The position numbers and the translations under genes were made by a program. A stretch of 64,000 nucleotides of DNA from an uncultured Draconibacterium sp. (GTDB taxonomy: Bacteria > Bacteroidota > Bacteroidia > Bacteroidales > Prolixibacteraceae): the NCBI RefSeq assembly GCF_913063105.1, contig NZ_CAJXYQ010000019.1:1-64000 (forward strand), written 5' to 3'. Position 1 is the stretch's first letter. Each line of letters starts with the position of its first letter. Below the pieces are notes generated by a model. The model did no database searches. It saw nothing but the letters and a program-made list of their open reading frames with translations, and had not been told where the DNA came from. Below, one piece after another: positions 28,187 to 36,561 of the stretch.

Positions 28187-30133
28187 ATGAGAAATTTATT
28201 GATACTACTACTTACTATTTTCACATTTAGTACAACTGCCCAAAAGCAACACATTGTTAAGAACTCGCGTCACGAAATTAAATCGCCTGATAAAAAAACG
28301 GTCTTTCAGTTTTATCAAAAAACCACCGCTGAAGCAAAAACGCAAATGTACTACACGGTAAGCTTTAAGGATGAACCTGTGGTATTGGAATCAGAATTGG
28401 GTGTTCTCATAGAGAATCAGCTGTTTGAATCGGCATTGGGGATTGAAAACGACCCAAGTACCATGTGGTGCGAAAACCTGGACCTTAAATCGTTTGACAC
28501 AACTACTGTTGACGAAACCTGGAAACCTGTTTACGGCGAGCGCTGTGTGGTTCGAAATAATTACAATGAAATGATTCTTCATTTCTCAAAGTTTGATGAG
28601 CCGGAGAACGTACACCATGGACATGCCGGAACCAGTTACGATAAACGCCGCAGTTACCAAATGGATTTAATTGTAAGGGTTTATAACGAGGGAGTGGCTT
28701 TTAGGTATCATTTCCCGGAAACGTCAAACGGATTGTTTCTTCATATTACCGGAGAGCAGACCAGTTACACGCTGCCCCAAGGAACGATGGCTTACTATGA
28801 ACGTTGGGCGCAGGGACCATACAGCTACCTACCGCTTAAAGACTGGCCGGATGAGTGTGAACGTCCATTAACGCTGAATTTGCAAAATAGCTTGACTGTT
28901 GCATTGCTTGAAGCACAAATGTTAGACTACAGTCGTGGTAAATTCAAACTGAGTGAAGAAAAAGCCAATACAATTGATCTCACAATGTACGACAAGGTAG
29001 ATGTAATTACACCTTATTCAACTCCCTGGCGTGTGATTATGGTAGCTGAAAATCCGGGTGAACTTCTAGAAAATAACGACATTGTGTTAAACCTGAACAC
29101 TCCTAATAAATTGGAAAATGTGTCGTGGATAAAACCAGGCAAGGTAATTCGTTCAAATCTTACCACCTTAGATGCAAAAGAATGTGTTGATTTTGCTGCC
29201 GAGAGGAACCTGCAATATGTTCACCTTGATGCCGGTTGGTATGGTCCGGAAATGAAGATTTCCAGCAATGCTACCACCGTTTCTCCTAACCGAGATTTGG
29301 ATTTACAGGAGGTGGTGAACTATGCTGCAAAAAAAGGAATTGGAGTTTTTGTTTATATCAATCAGCGGGCCTTGTATGATAATCTGGATGAGGTATTTGG
29401 GCAATGTCGTAAATGGGGCATAAAAGGAGTTAAGTTTGGCTTTGTTCAGATTGGTTCCAACCGCTGGTCGGTATGGTTGCATAAGGCCATTAAGAAGGCA
29501 GCAGAGTACCAGCTTCTGGTAGATATTCATGACGAATATCGTCCAACCGGATTTAGTCGTACCTATCCGAACCTGATGACACAGGAAGGAATTCGCGGAA
29601 ACGAAGAAATGCCTGATGCCACACACAACACTATTTTGCCTTTCACCCGCTTTTTGGCAGGTGCCGGCGACTATACCATTTGTTATTACAACAACCGCAT
29701 TAAAACAACGCACGCACATCAATTAGCGCTTTCAGTGGTTTATTACAGCCCAATTCAGTTTTTGTATTGGTACGATAAGCCTTCGTTGTATCGAGGAGAA
29801 AAAGAAATCGCTTTTTTCGATAAGGTTAAAACAGTTTGGGACGATACAAAAGTACTAAACGGAGAAATTGGAAAATACATTACAGTAGCACGTCGCTCGG
29901 ATGAAGAGTGGTTTGTGGGGGCCATTACGAATACTGAGCGTCGGACGCTTGAAATTTCATGTTCTTTTTTGGAGCCTGGTAAAGATTATAAGGCTACCTT
30001 ATATTACGATGATGAGGGCTTGAACAGTCGTACGAATGTTAATATTAGAACGGAAAATGTTGACTCCACGAAAAAGATAAACTTTAACCTAATTGATAGT
30101 GGAGGGGTAGCCATTCATTTTCAGCCCAAATAA
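28187..30133 (+). CDS. GH97 glycoside hydrolase, probably retaining subgroup
   Basis: 648 residues from the ATG at 28187, one base after the upstream stop codon. Signal peptide ends STTAQ. The N-terminal super-sandwich domain is followed by a TIM barrel with YVHLDAGWYG, and DIHDEYRPTGFSRTYPNLM at about 447-465. GH97 splits into inverting SusB-like glucosidases (Glu at the H-E-x-x-R-P-T-G position) and retaining enzymes with Asp there. This protein has Asp (about 449), suggesting a retaining alpha-galactosidase or beta-L-arabinopyranosidase type. It is the last gene of the PUL run. Confidence 0.9.
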   Translation: MRNLLILLLTIFTFSTTAQKQHIVKNSRHEIKSPDKKTVFQFYQKTTAEAKTQMYYTVSFKDEPVVLESELGVLIENQLFESALGIENDPSTMWCENLDLKSFDTTTVDETWKPVYGERCVVRNNYNEMILHFSKFDEPENVHHGHAGTSYDKRRSYQMDLIVRVYNEGVAFRYHFPETSNGLFLHITGEQTSYTLPQGTMAYYERWAQGPYSYLPLKDWPDECERPLTLNLQNSLTVALLEAQMLDYSRGKFKLSEEKANTIDLTMYDKVDVITPYSTPWRVIMVAENPGELLENNDIVLNLNTPNKLENVSWIKPGKVIRSNLTTLDAKECVDFAAERNLQYVHLDAGWYGPEMKISSNATTVSPNRDLDLQEVVNYAAKKGIGVFVYINQRALYDNLDEVFGQCRKWGIKGVKFGFVQIGSNRWSVWLHKAIKKAAEYQLLVDIHDEYRPTGFSRTYPNLMTQEGIRGNEEMPDATHNTILPFTRFLAGAGDYTICYYNNRIKTTHAHQLALSVVYYSPIQFLYWYDKPSLYRGEKEIAFFDKVKTVWDDTKVLNGEIGKYITVARRSDEEWFVGAITNTERRTLEISCSFLEPGKDYKATLYYDDEGLNSRTNVNIRTENVDSTKKINFNLIDSGGVAIHFQPK

Positions 30134-30356
30134 TAAATCGCATTAAAAATAGCAGCACCTAAAAAAAGGCTGCTTAATGAGGCACAATGTTACATAGTTA
30201 TTCGAATAAAGAATAATGATCAGGGGATTCATGTGATTAGTGACTAATAAATCAATGTATTTTTTATTGCTTCAAGAATACTATCACTAGTAAGAGTAAT
30301 CTCCCGATAATCCGTACGATCTATAAGAATTAGGAATGTGTACCCTTTAAAAGCTA

Positions 30357-30390
30357 AAAAACCTGGTATTTGTATCAATACCAGGTTTTT
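30357..30390 (-). terminator. Intrinsic terminator of the tRNA-Met transcript
   Basis: A 14-bp perfect stem (AAAAACCTGGTATT / AATACCAGGTTTTT) with a 6-nt loop, lying 15 nt past the 3' end of the - strand tRNA. Symmetry lets it also act on + strand transcripts leaving the PUL. Confidence 0.85.
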
Positions 30391-30405
30391 AATTTGTTCT
30401 TTCAG

Positions 30406-30479
30406 TAGCGAGAGGCGGGCTTGAACCGCCGACCTCATGATTATGAATCATGCGCTCTAACCAGCTGAGCTACCTCGCC
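30406..30479 (-). tRNA. tRNA-Met (anticodon CAT)
   Basis: 74 nt with a full cloverleaf: acceptor GGCGAGG/TCTCGCT, D-arm AGCTCAGCTGGTTAGAGCG, anticodon stem CATGA/TCATG around TTCATAA, T-arm GGCGGTTCAAGCCCGCC and discriminator A. CCA is not encoded. CAT can mean elongator Met, initiator or lysidine-modified Ile2. The paired acceptor end argues against the initiator, and the body resembles elongator Met. A TATATTTG box on the - strand (30510-30503), 24 nt upstream, is a plausible -7 element. Confidence 0.93.
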
Positions 30480-30627
30480 GTTTGTTTTTCAAAAATGCGG
30501 TGCAAATATAGTATTTATTTTTATTTCACGTAATCATTTCTGTAATTTTTGAAAATATCTTTCTTTCTTCGATTTTTAGCAGTTGTAAGTTCCAAACAGT
30601 TTAATTATATTGCCGAAAATCAAACTT

Positions 30628-31005
30628 ATGACTGGTAAAGTAAAAATCAACCTGGAATTTATTATAAACTGTTCCCCTAAAGTTCTCTATAACAGACTTA
30701 GTACGGCATCCGGATTAACCGAGTGGTTTGCCGATGATGTTCGTGTTCGGGGAAAACAATACACCTTTATTTGGGATGGCTCGGAACAAACAGCCGAGAT
30801 GACTTTGCACAAAGAAAATCGCTTAGTGAGGTATACCTGGCTGGATGATGAGGACACTTATTTTGAATTTAAAATAACACGCGACGAACTTACCGGCGAT
30901 GTATCGTTGATTATTACCGATTTTGCTGAGGAAGATGAACAGGATGAAACACGCGATTTGTGGAATACCCAGGTCTCTGATTTAAAACATGTGCTGGGTT
31001 CATAA
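30628..31005 (+). CDS. START-like (SRPBCC fold) protein
   Basis: 125 residues from the ATG at 30628 (a TTG at 30610 is less likely). The sequence has the helix-grip pattern of small Bacteroidota START-like proteins: CSPKVLYNRLSTASGLTEWFADDV near the N-terminus, a central YTFIWDGSEQTAEM beta region, and a long C-terminal helix (LWNTQVSDLKHVLGS). The fold makes a hydrophobic pocket, ligand unknown. Cytoplasmic. It is followed by the LptF/G gene, which has its own promoter. Confidence 0.8.
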   Translation: MTGKVKINLEFIINCSPKVLYNRLSTASGLTEWFADDVRVRGKQYTFIWDGSEQTAEMTLHKENRLVRYTWLDDEDTYFEFKITRDELTGDVSLIITDFAEEDEQDETRDLWNTQVSDLKHVLGS

Positions 31006-31067
31006 GCAAACTTCTTTTGTAACGGGTTGAATGTTGTAGTTTGATAACGTTTCTTAACCATTTTTAC

Positions 31068-31097
31068 TTTACTAATTCCTAAAATAACTTAGTTTTG
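31068..31097 (+). promoter_or_regulatory. Bacteroidota-type promoter for the LptF/G operon
   Basis: TTTA at 31068-31071, 18-nt spacer, perfect TAGTTTTG at 31090-31097. Located 30 nt before the ATG at 31127. Confidence 0.55.
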
Positions 31098-31126
31098 TAA
31101 GCGTTTCCTGATTGAAGAAAAATTAC

Positions 31127-32608
31127 ATGAAGCGTTTACATATTTTTGTTGTCAAATCATTTCTGGGGCCATTCTTTATGACCTTCTTTATCGTTGTATT
31201 TGTGCTGCTCATGCAGTTCTTATGGAAATACGTGGATGATTTGGTGGGGAAAGGTCTCGATTTTAAAGTGTTGGCAGAGATGATGTTTTATGCCTCCTTT
31301 GCATTGCTGCCTTTGGCCTTCCCGCTGGCAATGCTTTTAGCCTCAATAATGACCTTCGGAGCTCTTGGCGAGAATTATGAGCTCGTGGCCATGAAAGCTT
31401 CCGGTATTTCTTTATTCAGAATAATGCGCCCCCTGATTATTATTGCCATTCTTATTACCGGAACCGCGTTTTATTTTTCCAACAATATTTTGCCTAAAAC
31501 AAACCTCAAATTCTCTACACTATTATACAGTGTAAAAAAGCAACGTCCGGAATTGGTGTTGCAGGAAGGGGTATTTACCAACGAAATGGATGGGTACAGC
31601 ATTAAGGTGGGCAAGCGCGACAACAGCACAAAAATGCTTTATGATTTACTAATTTATGATCATACTAAAAATAAACCAAATGAAAGTGTAACCGTTGCCG
31701 ATTCAGGATTACTGCGAATAACTGAAGATAAAAAATACATGGTGCTTAATTTGTTTGATGGAGTAACATACCAGGAGCAAAAGGCACAAAACAGGGCTAA
31801 AAAAGAAACATATCCGTACCAACGAAATAGTTTTAAAGAACAAACTATTCGTGTTAAAGTGCGCGATTTTGAATTTAACCGACGCGACGAAAGCATTTTC
31901 CGGAATCAGTATCGCATGCTTACCATCGATCAGCTTAAACAGGCCGATGATAGTTTAAGTCTTGACTATTACAATAAAGTAAGGAATTATATGATGCAGA
32001 TTAATATAAACCCTTCACTCTCCCGAAAGATGTTTAATTTAACTGCTCGACATGATTCGTTAAAGCGCGAGAGAAATGATCCGAAAGCTGATTCGATTTT
32101 TAGTTTTGACCAGTATTACGCCGGAATAGACAAATGGGTGCAGGCTGAAATAGCCAAAACCGCACTTGATAAGGCACGGGGCAACATGCAACAGGTAAAT
32201 ATGTTTCAGGGGCAACTGTACAATAAAAAGAAAATGCTCAATAAATACCGGATGGAACGACACCGAAAATTTACCCTGTCCATTGCCGTTTTAATCTTCT
32301 TTTTTATTGGGGCGCCTTTGGGGGCTATCATTCGGAAAGGAGGGCTCGGAATGCCCGTTGTAGTCTCTATTTTTCTATTTATTTTGTATTACATTGTATC
32401 AATGAGTGGCGAAAAAACTGCGCGCGAAGACGTTTGGAATATGTTTAACGGGATGTGGTTTTCGTCGTATATTTTCTTACCTGTTGGCGTATGGTTAACC
32501 TATAAAGCAGCCACCGACTCGGCCATAATGTCGGCCGAAACCTATTCTAAATTGTTCGCCAGACTGGGGCTCGCCAGGTTTTTTGCAAAAAAGAAAACGG
32601 ACCAATAA
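31127..32608 (+). CDS. LptF/LptG family LPS export permease
   Basis: 493 residues from the ATG at 31127 (TTG at 31112 is an alternative). Family layout is clear: three N-terminal TM segments (about 10-125, including ALLPLAFPLAMLLASIMTFG), a large periplasmic jellyroll (about 130-370) and three C-terminal TM segments with the conserved IGAPLGAIIRKGGLGMPV block. The LptB2FG complex moves lipopolysaccharide out of the inner membrane to the LptA bridge. It heads an apparent operon with two glycosyltransferases, pointing to envelope glycan work. Bacteroidota proteins of this type cannot be split into F or G by eye. Confidence 0.92.
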   Translation: MKRLHIFVVKSFLGPFFMTFFIVVFVLLMQFLWKYVDDLVGKGLDFKVLAEMMFYASFALLPLAFPLAMLLASIMTFGALGENYELVAMKASGISLFRIMRPLIIIAILITGTAFYFSNNILPKTNLKFSTLLYSVKKQRPELVLQEGVFTNEMDGYSIKVGKRDNSTKMLYDLLIYDHTKNKPNESVTVADSGLLRITEDKKYMVLNLFDGVTYQEQKAQNRAKKETYPYQRNSFKEQTIRVKVRDFEFNRRDESIFRNQYRMLTIDQLKQADDSLSLDYYNKVRNYMMQININPSLSRKMFNLTARHDSLKRERNDPKADSIFSFDQYYAGIDKWVQAEIAKTALDKARGNMQQVNMFQGQLYNKKKMLNKYRMERHRKFTLSIAVLIFFFIGAPLGAIIRKGGLGMPVVVSIFLFILYYIVSMSGEKTAREDVWNMFNGMWFSSYIFLPVGVWLTYKAATDSAIMSAETYSKLFARLGLARFFAKKKTDQ

Positions 32609-32614
32609 TTACCG

Positions 32615-33817
32615 ATGAGAATTTTGCAGATTACAAATAAAGTTCCTTTTCCAACCAAGGACGGTGGGGCTATAGCTTGTATGAACCTAACACGCGGGTT
32701 TAAACAGCATGGGTGTGAGGTTACTGTTTTGGCAATGAATACCTTAAAGCATAATGTGAGCCTTGGCGAAATTCCTGATTCAATTAAAAAACTGGCAAAT
32801 TTCGAGTTGGTTGATGTGCCTGCCAGCATAAATAAATTCGATGCCCTGGTAAACTTCGTCTTTTCCCGGAAGCCTTACAATGCTGTTCGTTTTATTGATA
32901 AAAATTTTAGTAGAAAACTGGTTGAATTGTTGCAAATCAATGTTTACGATATTATTCAACTTGAAGGACTTTATGTTTGTCCGTACATTCCACTAATAAA
33001 AAAGTATTCGAATGCCAGGGTGGTTTATCGTGCACACAATATCGAGTTTGAAATTTGGGAACGGGCTGCGCAGCTCGAACGAGGATGGAAACGATTTTAC
33101 CTGAACAACCTCTCAAAAAGGATAAAGCGCTTTGAAACAGCTTTGCTAAATACCTACGATTTATTGGTACCGATAACCGGGCGCGACGGACAAATTTTAG
33201 ATCGTTTGGGCAATAAAAAAGAGAAACACATATCGCAAACAGGAATTGATACCGAGCAACTGGTTCCGAATAATACTAAGCTGGAATTTCCTTCATTATT
33301 TCACATGGGCTCGCTGGAGTGGGCACCAAACCAGGAAGGAATTTTATGGTTTATAGAAAATTGCTGGCCTCTTATTCATGAAAAATATCCAAGGCTTCGT
33401 TTTTATGTGGCAGGCAGAAACGCTCCCGGGTGGCTTATCGATAAGTTATCGGTAAAAGGAGTTGTTTTTGAAGGAGAGGTGGCTGATGCCTACGAATTTA
33501 TGAATACAAAAGCAATTATGCTTGTTCCCCTGTTTTCGGGAAGCGGAATGCGCATAAAGATTATTGAAGGAATGGCTTTGGGGAAAAGCATTATCTCAAC
33601 TCCGATAGGTGCCGAAGGAATAAATGTTACCAACGGTACCAATGTGCTTATTGCCCAGAATGTAAACGAATTTGTGGATGCAGTGGAGAAGCTGGTCGAG
33701 AACCGTGAATTATTTAATGGAATAGGTAAAAATGCAATGGAATTTATCCATGAAAATTTTGATAACTTAGCAACGACGGCAAAACTTATTGATTTCTACA
33801 AACAGTATAGCACATGA
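32615..33817 (+). CDS. Glycosyltransferase family 4
   Basis: 400 residues, GT-B fold. The N-terminal domain starts MRILQITNKVPFPTKDGGA (acceptor side). The C-terminal donor-binding part shows FHMGSLEWAPNQEG, PLFSGSGMRIKIIEGMALGKSIISTPIGAEGI, the GT4 E-x7-E region. It would transfer a sugar from a nucleotide donor to an envelope glycan. It lies 6 bp after the LptF/G gene and overlaps the next glycosyltransferase by 4 bp (ATGA), indicating translational coupling. Confidence 0.92.
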   Translation: MRILQITNKVPFPTKDGGAIACMNLTRGFKQHGCEVTVLAMNTLKHNVSLGEIPDSIKKLANFELVDVPASINKFDALVNFVFSRKPYNAVRFIDKNFSRKLVELLQINVYDIIQLEGLYVCPYIPLIKKYSNARVVYRAHNIEFEIWERAAQLERGWKRFYLNNLSKRIKRFETALLNTYDLLVPITGRDGQILDRLGNKKEKHISQTGIDTEQLVPNNTKLEFPSLFHMGSLEWAPNQEGILWFIENCWPLIHEKYPRLRFYVAGRNAPGWLIDKLSVKGVVFEGEVADAYEFMNTKAIMLVPLFSGSGMRIKIIEGMALGKSIISTPIGAEGINVTNGTNVLIAQNVNEFVDAVEKLVENRELFNGIGKNAMEFIHENFDNLATTAKLIDFYKQYST

Positions 33818-35004
33818 TTTTAGACGTTTTGTTTTGGTTGCTACTTTTTATTCTGTTTTATACTTATGCAGGGTATGCGCTTGTTTTATGGGTGTTGGTT
33901 CGCTTAAAAAAGCTGTTTGTTAATGCAAAGGATCACAGCACCTCTGCTGACTATGAACCGGATGTGTGCTTATTTGTGACGGCCTACAACGAAAAAGATT
34001 ACATAAAACAAAAGGTAGAAAATGCATTTTCACTCGACTATCCGAAAGAAAAAATTCAGTATTTATGGATTACTGATGGCTCTGACGATGGCAGTCATGA
34101 AATGTTGAAAAAGTTCGGGAATCTGGAGGTTTATCATCAGCCTGAGCGTAAAGGGAAAATGCATGCAATGAACAGGGGGATGAAATTTGTAAAGGCCCCA
34201 ATTGTAATTTTTTCAGATTCAAACACCATTTTGGGGCAACAGTCGATTCGGGAAATTGTAAAGTGTTTTAGTATGCAGAATGTGGGCTGTGTTGCCGGAG
34301 AAAAGCGAATAATTCAACAGGATGAGGAAGCAGCTGCCGGGGCAGGTGAGGGCTTGTACTGGAAAATGGAATCGTGGATAAAGCAAAAAGACTGGGAGTT
34401 AAACTCTGCCGTTGGCGCGGTTGGAGAATTATTTGCCATTCGTACCGCGCTGTTTGACGACGTGGAAACCGATACCTTACTCGACGATTTTATGATTTCG
34501 TTGCGCATAGCCCAAAAAGGGTTTAAAATAGCCTATGCACCCAATGCTTACGCAAAAGAAACCGCTTCGTTAAACGTAAAGGAAGAGCTTAAACGAAAGG
34601 TAAGAATAGCAGCCGGCGGTATTCAAACTATTGCACGGTTAAAAGGACTTTTAAATCCGATTAAAAACGGAATTTTATCGTGGCAGTATTTTTCGCACAA
34701 GGTATTGCGTTGGGCATTGGCACCACCGGCTTTATTTTTACTGTTTTTGGTAAACCTGTTGTTGGTTGCTATCAATAATAGCTGGGAGAGTTCCGGTTTT
34801 TATACCCTTGCACTTTATATTCAGCTCTTTTGTTATGTAGCTGCTGTTTTGGGGTGGTACTTCGAAAACCGAAAAGTAAGGTTAAAGTTGCTTTTCGTGC
34901 CCTACTATTTTGTAATGATTAATTATGCATCATTGTTGGGCATGCGGCGCTATTTTACCAAACAGCAATCGGTAAACTGGGAGAAATCGCAAAGGGCAGG
35001 GTAA
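33814..35004 (+). CDS. Membrane glycosyltransferase family 2
   Basis: 396 residues. One N-terminal TM segment, then a GT-A domain (about 45-270) with VCLFVTAYNEKDYI, WITDGSDDGSHE, the FSDSNT DxD-like motif, LDDFMIS (ED/DD base motif) and a Q/RxxRW-like KVLRW. Two or three TM segments form the C-terminus. This is the layout of processive or lipid-linked GT2 enzymes. Starts within the stop of the preceding GT4. Role in envelope or exopolysaccharide assembly is inferred. Confidence 0.9.
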   Translation: MILDVLFWLLLFILFYTYAGYALVLWVLVRLKKLFVNAKDHSTSADYEPDVCLFVTAYNEKDYIKQKVENAFSLDYPKEKIQYLWITDGSDDGSHEMLKKFGNLEVYHQPERKGKMHAMNRGMKFVKAPIVIFSDSNTILGQQSIREIVKCFSMQNVGCVAGEKRIIQQDEEAAAGAGEGLYWKMESWIKQKDWELNSAVGAVGELFAIRTALFDDVETDTLLDDFMISLRIAQKGFKIAYAPNAYAKETASLNVKEELKRKVRIAAGGIQTIARLKGLLNPIKNGILSWQYFSHKVLRWALAPPALFLLFLVNLLLVAINNSWESSGFYTLALYIQLFCYVAAVLGWYFENRKVRLKLLFVPYYFVMINYASLLGMRRYFTKQQSVNWEKSQRAG

Positions 35005-35010
35005 TTGGAA

Positions 35011-35688
35011 TTATTCTTGGTTTTCTTCAAAAAAACGTTTTTCCAGCAGCTCGCTTCTTTTAATGGTTTTTCTTATCCATTCCAGTTTAAGTTCAGCTTT
35101 TTCTTCATCGCTTAACTGCCAGTTAAAATCTTTGGTATTGCGCATTTTCATTGTCAGATGATGCAGAATAATAGCAGCAGATACCGAAATATTGAAACTT
35201 TCGGTAAAACCATACATCGGAATTTTTAGAAATTCATCCGCCTCCTGCATAATTGTTTCGGTTATTCCGGGCAGTTCAGATCCAAAAACCAGGGCTGTTT
35301 TTCCTTTGGCTACATCAAAGTCCTGAAGTTCCTGGTCGTTGGTATGTGGTGTTGTTGCAACAATGCGGTAGCCTTGTTTTTTCAGGCTTTTAATAATCTC
35401 AATTGTATTATTTGCTTCAATATTGTATTTGTGCATGCTAAGCCATTTTGAGGCCCCCATGGCAATCTCGCGGTTAACTACAAATTCATTTCTGTCTTCA
35501 ATAATATGTACATCCTGAATACCAAAACAATCGCAGGTTCGAATAACAGCACTGGCATTTTGCGATTGGTAAATATCTTCTAAAACAACCGTAATGTGTT
35601 TGGTCCTGTTTTGCATAACTTTATCAAAAAGCTCGTTGCGCTGGGGAGTGAGGTAGCCCGATAAGTATTCAAGAAGTTTTGTATTCAT
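35011..35688 (-). CDS. SpoU/TrmH-type tRNA/rRNA 2'-O-methyltransferase
   Basis: 225 residues with SPOUT motifs: NASAVIRTCDCFGIQDVHII (motif 1 with the catalytic Arg and Asn), LVFGSELPGI (motif 2) and IPMYGFTESFNISVSAAI (motif 3, knot). The C-terminal basic extension fits TrmH, which methylates G18 of tRNA. It uses S-adenosylmethionine. It is convergent with the glycosyltransferase gene, with 6 bp between them. Confidence 0.9.
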   Translation of the reverse strand: MNTKLLEYLSGYLTPQRNELFDKVMQNRTKHITVVLEDIYQSQNASAVIRTCDCFGIQDVHIIEDRNEFVVNREIAMGASKWLSMHKYNIEANNTIEIIKSLKKQGYRIVATTPHTNDQELQDFDVAKGKTALVFGSELPGITETIMQEADEFLKIPMYGFTESFNISVSAAIILHHLTMKMRNTKDFNWQLSDEEKAELKLEWIRKTIKRSELLEKRFFEENQE

Positions 35689-35711
35689 AAATGTTCTGCG
35701 ATGATTAATTG

Positions 35712-35743
35712 TAAAAGAAAAAGGGAAGCGTTTGGCTTCCCTT
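35712..35743 (-). terminator. Terminator of the HU gene
   Basis: Perfect 9-bp stem AAGGGAAGC/GCTTCCCTT with loop GTTTG, followed on the - strand by a T-rich run (TTTTTCTTTT). It lies 25 nt after the HU stop codon. Confidence 0.85.
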
Positions 35744-35768
35744 GTCAGTTTTTTACCTATTCGTCTGA

Positions 35769-36041
35769 TTACGATACAGCGTCAGCTAATTCTGCACCAG
35801 CTTTAAATTTAACAACATTTTTAGCTGGAATAGTAATTTCTTTTCCTGTTTGAGGATTTCTACCAGTTCTGGCACCACGCTCTGAAACAGAGAAAGAACC
35901 AAAACCAATAAGAGCAACACGGTCGCCAGCTTTTAAAGCGTCAGTTGTGGCACCGATAAATGCATCAAGAGCTTTTTTAGCATCAGCTTTACTAAGGCCT
36001 GCTTTTTCGGCCATCGCATCAAGTAATTGTGCTTTGTTCAT
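35769..36041 (-). CDS. HU family DNA-binding protein
   Basis: 90 residues from the ATG at 36041, the canonical start [18 protein letters not shown]. The HU core is complete: [40 protein letters not shown], including the RxxRxxxNPxTG beta-arm with its intercalating Pro. It is a dimeric nucleoid protein that bends DNA. It has its own terminator. A second, more divergent HU-like gene lies at 62380. Confidence 0.97.
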   Translation of the reverse strand: MNKAQLLDAMAEKAGLSKADAKKALDAFIGATTDALKAGDRVALIGFGSFSVSERGARTGRNPQTGKEITIPAKNVVKFKAGAELADAVS

Positions 36042-36285
36042 AAGGCAAAATTTTAAATAATTAATTAAGTGATTGAAAATAAATAACTTAGTTCTATGTA
36101 CTTTATAAAGAATACTTTGAATTTTTTCATTGTTGTAAGGGTTGAAAGTCTTCAAACATTCAGTAAAATCAAGCGTTTCAGAGAACTTTTTTAAGTTTTA
36201 GCTAAATTCAGAAATATGTTTTAAAAAACCAAACCCTAGCACCCTTTTTTTTTAAGTAATTTCTGAAATTTTTGTCGAAAAGTGT

Positions 36286-36315
36286 TTTGTACTTTGAAAA
36301 ATTAATCTACTTTTG
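36286..36315 (+). promoter_or_regulatory. Consensus Bacteroidota promoter of tRNA-Ser
   Basis: TTTG (36286-36289), 18-nt spacer and perfect TACTTTTG (36308-36315), 10 nt before the tRNA 5' end. Confidence 0.8.
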
Positions 36316-36325
36316 CACCGCATCT

Positions 36326-36410
36326 GGAGAGATGGCAGAGTGGTCGAATGCGGCGGTCTTGAAAACCGTTGTACCGCGAGGTACCGGGGGTTCGAATCCC
36401 TCTCTCTCCG
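36326..36410 (+). tRNA. tRNA-Ser (anticodon TGA)
   Basis: 85 nt class II tRNA: acceptor GGAGAGA/TCTCTCC, D-arm GCAGAGTGGTCGAATGC, anticodon loop CTTGAAA giving TGA, long variable arm (GTACCGCGAGGTAC), T-arm GGGGGTTCGAATCCCTC, discriminator G. CCA is not encoded. It is expressed from a consensus promoter and ends at a hairpin. Confidence 0.96.
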
Positions 36411-36413
36411 CAG

Positions 36414-36447
36414 AAATCTACCGGAATTTTTCGGTAGATTTTTTTTT
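36414..36447 (+). terminator. Terminator of tRNA-Ser
   Basis: 10-bp stem AAATCTACCG/CGGTAGATTT, 8-nt loop, then a T run. Confidence 0.88.
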
Positions 36448-36561
36448 GCTCAAAAGTGTTGATAACTTTTTCTGTTAAATGCTTGTTTTTATGATTGTTG
36501 TAACGGTTTTTCCGCTTATGTTAATCTTCTGTATACCGTTTGTGGAGGAATTTAACATAGA

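Noticed and set aside
30151..30174. AGCAGC/GCTGCT hairpin after GH97 as PUL terminator
   Set aside because: Only 6 bp with a 12-nt loop and no T run. The strong hairpin at 30357-30390 is a better stop.
30244..30438. 64-residue open frame on the - strand overlapping tRNA-Met
   Set aside because: It overlaps the tRNA and its terminator, so it is not a gene.
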